A DNA stretch of 9,837 nucleotides from an uncultured Lentisphaeria bacterium (GTDB lineage: Bacteria > Verrucomicrobiota > Lentisphaeria > Victivallales > Victivallaceae), in the NCBI GenBank assembly GCA_949298665.1, contig CASFXO010000184.1, positions 1 to 9,837 of the forward strand, in the 5' to 3' direction. Of this stretch, positions 5,738 through 9,837 are shown one piece after another; the first letter of the stretch is position 1, and every line of letters starts with the position of its first letter. The translations under genes and the position numbers were made by a program. The notes under the pieces were generated by a model. It searched no databases. It was not told where the DNA came from and saw only the letters and a program-made list of their open reading frames with translations.

Positions 5738-6909
5738 AACGGATTCGGCGGCTGTATGTGGTGGATTATCTTCTGACCCCGGAAAAGCGTATCGACCATG
5801 CGGCGGTGTTGTGCGAAAACGAACGCATTCTGGCGGTCGGCGGCATTTCCGGTTTTTCCCGGGAGCCGGAGGTGGAGGTGCATGAATTTTCGAACGCTTA
5901 TCTGACGCCGGGGTTCATCGATACGCACATTCACGGTGCGGGGGGCTTTGACTGCTCCTCGGTCCGGCAGTCGCCCCGGCGGTTGGAGGACATGAGCCGG
6001 CTTCTGGCGGAGCGCGGGGTGACGACGTTCGTCCCCACCGTGGTGGCCGACCGGCCGGAGGTGATGCTGGAAAATCTCCGGGAGCTCTCCGAACTGATGG
6101 AGCAGCCGCTGGGCGGGGCGATTGCGGCGGGCATCAATCTGGAGGGGCCGTTCATCAATCCGCTCAAACGCGGCGCGCAGGAAGCCAGTGCCATTCTGCC
6201 GATCGATCTGGGGTACGCCCGCGAACTGCTGGCGGCGGGTGGCGGCAAGGTCAAGCTGATGACTTTTGCGCCGGAACTGGAGGGGGCGGTGGATCTGGTG
6301 GAGTTTCTGGTGGAATCCGAGGTGAAGCCGTCCATGGGGCACAGCGTCGCGGACGATATCGAAACGCTGCGCGCGATCGACGCCGGGGCGAGTCACTGTA
6401 CCCATCTGTTCAACGGGATGCCGCCGATGCATCAGCGGGATATGAGTTTGTCCAACATCGCACTGACCGACAACCGGGTGACGGTGGAAATGATCATCGA
6501 CGGACGGCACGTCCATCCACGCATGGTGGATCTGGCCTGCCGCTGCAAACCGGCCAATCAGATCGTCGGGATCAGCGACTGCACGATGGCGGCGGGCATG
6601 CCCAACGGGGAATACCGGATCGGGCCGTCGTCCATCCGGGTGGAAAACGGTTTTTCCCAGACCGCCCAGCGGACGCTGGCGGGCACGACGACCATGCTGG
6701 ATTCCGGCTGGCACAGTTTGATGAGCTGCGGGCACCTGCCGGAAATTCAGGCGGCGGCGGCGGTCACGCGCAATCCGGCGGAGTCGCTGGGGCTCTTCGA
6801 CCGCGGTACGCTGCTGCCGAACAAGCGGGCGGATCTGGCGATTTTCGAATGTCACACCAACCGGCCGCTGATGACGGTGCGCAACGGGGAAATCGTTTAT
6901 CAGGCTTGA
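5734..6909 (+). CDS. nagA: N-acetylglucosamine-6-phosphate deacetylase NagA
   Basis: A 391-residue cytoplasmic amidohydrolase (TIM barrel) that converts GlcNAc-6-phosphate to glucosamine-6-phosphate and acetate. This is the first committed step of GlcNAc use and is also used in recycling murein sugars. Landmarks, in order: TPGFIDTHIHGAGGFD (58-73) with the HxH pair His65/His67; INLEGPFINPLKRGAQ (134-149) with metal-ligand Glu137; MGHS (His203); THLFNGMPPMHQRD (223-236) with His224 and the substrate loop; IDGRHVHP (255-262); and SDCTMAAG (281-288) with catalytic Asp282. All expected active-site residues are present, and the length is typical of the family (about 380-400). ATG 5734 is chosen over an in-frame extension because it overlaps the upstream stop (ATGA), has AAAGGA at 5718-5723, and gives a normal N terminus. 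Neither nagB nor a GlcNAc transporter is in the window. Confidence 0.95.
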   Translation: MKRIRRLYVVDYLLTPEKRIDHAAVLCENERILAVGGISGFSREPEVEVHEFSNAYLTPGFIDTHIHGAGGFDCSSVRQSPRRLEDMSRLLAERGVTTFVPTVVADRPEVMLENLRELSELMEQPLGGAIAAGINLEGPFINPLKRGAQEASAILPIDLGYARELLAAGGGKVKLMTFAPELEGAVDLVEFLVESEVKPSMGHSVADDIETLRAIDAGASHCTHLFNGMPPMHQRDMSLSNIALTDNRVTVEMIIDGRHVHPRMVDLACRCKPANQIVGISDCTMAAGMPNGEYRIGPSSIRVENGFSQTAQRTLAGTTTMLDSGWHSLMSCGHLPEIQAAAAVTRNPAESLGLFDRGTLLPNKRADLAIFECHTNRPLMTVRNGEIVYQA

Positions 6910-6958
6910 TCCGGCACGCCCTCCGGCGCGTCGCATCGGAACAAAACAGGACGGGAAC

Positions 6959-7807
6959 GTGGATACAACGGAGTACCGGCTGCTGGACAGCGGCCGTTTG
7001 AGTAAATTGGAACAGGTCGGTCCGTGGCGGTTGATCCGCCCCGCGCTCAACGCTTTCTGGGCACCGTCGCTGCCGGCGGCGGAATGGGGGGCCGCGGACG
7101 GGGTTTTTCATCGCAACAGTACCGGTGGGGGGCATTGGGAATGGCGGCGTCCGGTACCGGAGTCGTGGACGGTGGCGTGGGGCGGCTTCCGACTGCTGGT
7201 GAAGCCGACCGGTTTCGGACATCTGGGGTTTTTCGCGGAGCAGTTCCGGAACTGGCGTTTTTTTGAAGAGTTGCTGCGGGAATTCGGACCGGGAACTCCG
7301 GCGCTGAATTTATTTGCCTATTCCGGTGTGGGGTCCATGGCGATGGCGCGGGGCGGGGCGGCGGTCTGCCACCTCGACGCCGCGCGGGGCATGGTGGAGT
7401 GGGGACGGCAGAATCAGACCATGAACGCGGACGTGCCCGACCGCATCCGGTGGAGTGTGGATGATGTCATGAAATTCTGTCGGCGGGAGGTCCGCCGCGG
7501 CAACCGGTATCAGCTGATCGCCCTGGATCCGCCGACGTTCGGGCGCGGCAGCAGCGGTCAGGTCTGGAAGATCGAAACCGATCTTCCGGCGCTTTTGCAG
7601 TTGTGCCGGGAACTGATCGATCCGGCCCGACCGTATTGTGTGGAGCTCAGCTGTCATTCTCCGGGATTCACGCCGCTGGTGCTGGAGCGGCTGCTGCGGC
7701 AGGTTTTCGGCGGGGCGGGGGAGCTGACCTCCTGCGAAATGAGCATCCCCGAAGCGGGCGGCCGGGAACTGCCCGCGGGGATTTCGACCCGGCTGCTCCG
7801 CCGCTGA
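6959..7807 (+). CDS. Class I SAM-dependent methyltransferase, RlmI/RlmK-related (COG1092 type)
   Basis: A 282-residue Rossmann-fold methyltransferase starting at GTG 6959, with AGGA at 6948-6951. The N terminus (YRLLDSGRLSKLEQVGPWRLIRP, about 6-28) and the stretch around KPTGFGHLGFFAEQFRNW (82-99) are typical of this subfamily. SAM motif I is NLFAYSGVGSMAMARGG (117-133), the acidic ribose-binding residue is Asp140 in CHLDAARG, and motif IV is ALDPPTFGRG (188-197) followed by a conserved W-x(3)-TDLPALLQL. These are shared with the catalytic domains of RlmI and RlmKL, which methylate 23S rRNA. The N-terminal PUA domain of RlmI is missing, so substrate recognition must differ. It follows nagA by 49 nt without a visible terminator and is probably cotranscribed. 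The substrate is unknown; rRNA is the best guess. Confidence 0.85.
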   Translation: MDTTEYRLLDSGRLSKLEQVGPWRLIRPALNAFWAPSLPAAEWGAADGVFHRNSTGGGHWEWRRPVPESWTVAWGGFRLLVKPTGFGHLGFFAEQFRNWRFFEELLREFGPGTPALNLFAYSGVGSMAMARGGAAVCHLDAARGMVEWGRQNQTMNADVPDRIRWSVDDVMKFCRREVRRGNRYQLIALDPPTFGRGSSGQVWKIETDLPALLQLCRELIDPARPYCVELSCHSPGFTPLVLERLLRQVFGGAGELTSCEMSIPEAGGRELPAGISTRLLRR

Positions 7808-7880
7808 GCCGGGACGCGGCGGGGCAGCTCCTGCGGTCGATTCGGGAGGGACCCGGATGCTGATTCCGGACTGGAGACGG
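7808..7880. other. Convergent intergenic gap, no clear terminator
   Basis: The plus-strand methyltransferase and the minus-strand UroD-like gene end tail to tail here. Only short repeats are seen: CCGGA/TCCGG with a 7-nt loop near 7853-7869 and GCAG/CTGC with a 3-nt loop. Neither has a T run, so termination may be Rho-dependent. Confidence 0.35.
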
Positions 7881-9002
7881 TTACTTCAATCCGAACATTT
7901 TCTGCTTCAATTCGAGATAATAGAGGTAATCCTCCGGCGGCACGTTCGGCGGACAGCGGTGGTCGCAGAACGGAATGAAGCCGCCGCGTTCGACATAGGG
8001 TACGAGGGTTTCCAGATAGCGCCGGATGGCTTCGCGGCCGGAACCGAGCTGAATCTTGTCCACGCCGCCCATGATCCGCAATATCCCCGGATACCGGTCG
8101 AGCAGTTCGCCGGGGTGGGCGCAGCCCATGACTTCGAAGGGGAACAGGCAGTTGATGCCGCCTTCCAGAAAATACGGCAGCAGCGGGCGCACGTCGCCGT
8201 CGCAGTCGGTGTACCAGAGATCGATGCCGTAAGCATCGAGTTTGCGGCGGATGCGCCGGTAGCGCGGCATGACCACGCTGCGGAAGAAATCGACGGAGAC
8301 GATCGGACCGTTCTTGAAACAGATATCCTCCCAGCCGGTGGCGAAGTCGAAATCGAAATGGGGCAGGATCCGGTCCAGAAAATCCTCCACCAGCACGCAG
8401 CAGGTTTCGACCATGTCCTCGACCATGTCGGGATAATCGTAAACCGCGTAGGCAAGTCCTTCGAAGGTCAGCATGTCGCGGATTTTGCCGATCATCGAGC
8501 CGCAGCCGACGCCGAGCGGGTAGTCGCGATCAGCCGGATGCGCCGCCCGGAGCGCGGCCAGATCCGGCAGCCGCGCGGGATCGTCCCGCCGGAAGCGTTC
8601 CTCCTTGCAGCGTTTCCAGTCGTCGGGGGTGGTGATGCTCGACTTGAGAAAATGCGGAATGGTGTCGTGCCCGTCGGCCGGAACCTCGGCCAGCAGACCG
8701 TCCCGGTTGGTGATGATGTTCACGTCGCCGCGTCGTTCGATGACTTTCACCTCAAAGGCGGGCTGCATCCAGGCGTTGGGCGTGATCGTGGCGATCCGGT
8801 CGAAATTGAAGAAACGATCTGCCTCCTCATTGTTATGAATGCCGTTTTCGACGAAGAGGGGCCACTGGGTGAAATTTTCATCCCAGTACCCGAACTCCAT
8901 GTGAAACGTGCGGTCGAAGCTCTGAAAATGCATCTGGCGACGGAATCGTTCCCGGCCGGACATCGTGCCCGGCCACGGCGGCCACAGCGGTTGAATCGGC
9001 AT
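7881..9002 (-). CDS. UroD-superfamily protein, probable cofactor-linked methyltransferase relative
   Basis: A 373-residue cytoplasmic protein with the uroporphyrinogen decarboxylase fold (PF01208-like). Visible family traits are SGRERFRRQMHFQSFDR (15-31), WEDICFKNGPIVSVDFFRSV (224-243), DCDGDVRPLLPYFLEGGINC (266-285), FPFEVM (287-292), ILRIMGGVDK (307-316) and GGFIPFCDHRCPPNVP (340-355). The Arg-rich N-terminal signature of true HemE is absent, so a role in heme synthesis is unlikely. Relatives in this superfamily include MtaA, MtbA and CmuA, which move methyl groups between corrinoid and thiol or folate cofactors. No corrinoid protein is nearby in this window, so that reaction is only a possibility. 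ATG 9002 is chosen because AGGAG sits 6 nt before it; a GTG at 9008 would overlap that site. It follows the GH28-like gene by 84 nt and may be cotranscribed with it. Confidence 0.85.
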   Translation of the reverse strand: MPIQPLWPPWPGTMSGRERFRRQMHFQSFDRTFHMEFGYWDENFTQWPLFVENGIHNNEEADRFFNFDRIATITPNAWMQPAFEVKVIERRGDVNIITNRDGLLAEVPADGHDTIPHFLKSSITTPDDWKRCKEERFRRDDPARLPDLAALRAAHPADRDYPLGVGCGSMIGKIRDMLTFEGLAYAVYDYPDMVEDMVETCCVLVEDFLDRILPHFDFDFATGWEDICFKNGPIVSVDFFRSVVMPRYRRIRRKLDAYGIDLWYTDCDGDVRPLLPYFLEGGINCLFPFEVMGCAHPGELLDRYPGILRIMGGVDKIQLGSGREAIRRYLETLVPYVERGGFIPFCDHRCPPNVPPEDYLYYLELKQKMFGLK

Positions 9003-9086
9003 GATCACTCCTGGTTTGATGGTATGAATGGGATCCCCAATACATGAAAAACGTCTTTCGGAATTGCGCCATGAACGGACGGCCCC
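9003..9086. promoter_or_regulatory. Gap before the UroD-like gene with shared AAAGACGTTTTT motif
   Basis: On the minus strand the gap carries AAAGACGTTTTT (plus positions 9047-9058), the same 12-mer as at 2620-2631 on the plus strand. It also has an 8-bp palindrome GGGATCCC (9030-9037) and the ribosome binding site AGGAG. I see no convincing -35/-10 pair, so the UroD-like gene may be read through from the upstream gene, or may use an activator-dependent promoter. Confidence 0.3.
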
Positions 9087-9837
9087 TCATGGTTCCGGGC
9101 CGTTTCCCGGTTGCGGCGTGCCGTCGATGGAGAGGTTTTCGGTCGCCGTCCAGTGCAGGACCGGATGCGGGCCGCACTCCTGCGACAAACGTATATTGTT
9201 GAGGCAAATTCCGTCGATCCGGCGCAGCGCCAGCACGCCGGATTTCCAGTTGCCGCCCCAGTGGGACGGGACGGCGCGGCAGTCCGCGTCCGGCGGTATT
9301 TCCGGTGCGGCGGAGCGCAGCTGCAGCACGATGTCGCTCAAGGAAAGATTCCGGATGGCGCAGTCGTCCCGGCTGCCGATGTAACTGGTGGCTACGCAGT
9401 CGGCGACGATATTGCGGAACATGAGATCGCTGATGTGGGCACGGTATCCGGTTCGCGGCGCTTCATTGCCGGCCCAGATGAAGATCGCCTGTCCCACGTT
9501 GCGCATGACGATGTTGCTGAAGAGTATCCGTTCGATGACCGCGCCCGAGTCGATCCGGGTGAAATGCACCACCGGGAGAATCGAAACCAGATCGATCCCG
9601 TGCCGGGTATCACGAATGGCCAGGTTGCTGAAGACACAGTCGCGGATCGGTCCGTCTCCTTCGTAGCCGATACGAACCGCACAGGTGGCGCTTGACAGCA
9701 CGCAATCGGTTACCACGACGTCTTCGCAGGCGGCAGGGCGGCCGAGCCGGAAGGTATCGCTTTTCAACGCGATACAGTCGTCGCCCGCTTCCAGATCACA
9801 GTCGCTGATCCGGACCCGGCGACAGCAGTCGATATCC
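9087..9837 (-). CDS. GH28-like parallel beta-helix protein (5' end beyond window)
   Basis: The frame is open from the right edge to TGA 9087, giving 249 or more residues of the C-terminal part; the true start, and any signal peptide, lie outside. The first visible residues are DIDCCRRVRISDCDLEAGDD, followed by CIALKSD. They match the GH28 (polygalacturonase/rhamnogalacturonase) signature, including the Asp-Asp pair that serves in acid and nucleophile-activating roles. Further on are repeating beta-helix coils of the form xRDCVFSNLAIRDTRHGIDL, ILFSNIVMRNVGQAIFIW and LMFRNIVADC. The usual GH28 GHG and RIK motifs are not obvious: the corresponding coils read VRIGYEGDGPIRD and RHGIDLVS. It may be an active but divergent pectin or other polysaccharide hydrolase, or an inactive binding relative. 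The UroD-like gene follows 84 nt downstream. Confidence 0.8.
   Translation of the reverse strand, partial: DIDCCRRVRISDCDLEAGDDCIALKSDTFRLGRPAACEDVVVTDCVLSSATCAVRIGYEGDGPIRDCVFSNLAIRDTRHGIDLVSILPVVHFTRIDSGAVIERILFSNIVMRNVGQAIFIWAGNEAPRTGYRAHISDLMFRNIVADCVATSYIGSRDDCAIRNLSLSDIVLQLRSAAPEIPPDADCRAVPSHWGGNWKSGVLALRRIDGICLNNIRLSQECGPHPVLHWTATENLSIDGTPQPGNGPEP

Noticed and set aside
5512..7050. Minus-strand frame of about 512 codons opposite nagA
   Set aside because: NagA on the plus strand has all catalytic residues; the antisense frame is a His/Arg/Pro-rich shadow of a GC-rich gene.
9003..9008. GTG 9008 as start of the UroD-like protein
   Set aside because: It directly abuts the AGGA(G) ribosome binding site, while ATG 9002 has proper spacing.
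7857..9047. Plus-strand frame of about 396 codons opposite the UroD-like gene
   Set aside because: The minus-strand protein matches the UroD superfamily; the plus frame shows no domain.
1..9837. CRISPR array, tRNA/rRNA, transposase or phage genes
   Set aside because: No regularly spaced repeats, cloverleaf-like sequences, rRNA stretches or mobile-element proteins were seen on either strand.

Overview
The window is GC-rich bacterial DNA (roughly 60-65% GC by eye), dense in genes, with short AT-rich promoter gaps. Several traits point to a Gram-negative, saccharolytic bacterium of the PVC group, perhaps Lentisphaerae (Victivallis-like). These are a GntR-type regulator with a sugar-binding-like sensor domain, a UroD-superfamily protein that is not HemE, a GH28-like beta-helix protein, and a secreted propeller-like protein. 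The waaG-waaP pair shows that the cell makes an outer membrane with a heptose-containing, phosphorylated LPS core. The taxonomic call is inference from gene content only.

Left part (1-2800): on the minus strand, a one-component GntR/LacI-hybrid regulator is followed 24 nt later by a Sec-exported, probably beta-propeller protein that runs off the left edge. The pair has a clear promoter (TTGCTT-17-TATAAT) with a long A/T tract just upstream of the -35. A 12-bp direct repeat brackets the promoter. The promoter lies across the longest possible start of the regulator, so the internal start at 2517 is preferred.

Middle left (2795-4725, minus): waaG (LPS core glucosyltransferase I) and waaP (core heptose I kinase) overlap by ATGA and form a two-gene operon for inner/outer core assembly. 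Both keep the key residues of the enterobacterial enzymes.

Middle right (4901-7807, plus): a SpoU/TrmH rRNA methyltransferase, nagA (GlcNAc-6-phosphate deacetylase; ATGA overlap) and a COG1092-type SAM methyltransferase form a three-gene run. It is divergent from waaG, and the two promoters sit back to back. NagA feeds amino-sugar recycling and catabolism; its neighbours are probably housekeeping RNA-modification enzymes.

Right part (7881-9837, minus): a UroD-like protein, probably a cofactor-linked methyltransferase relative, lies downstream of a GH28-like beta-helix protein that is cut by the right edge. The region looks like an accessory carbohydrate-use locus.

No RNA gene, CRISPR array, insertion sequence or prophage element was seen. 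Nothing here is clearly a new system. The most checkable oddities are regulatory: the repeats around the regulator promoter and an AAAGACGTTTTT motif shared with the gap before the UroD-like gene. Next come the gammaproteobacterial-looking LPS core pair and the atypical GH28-like and UroD-like proteins.
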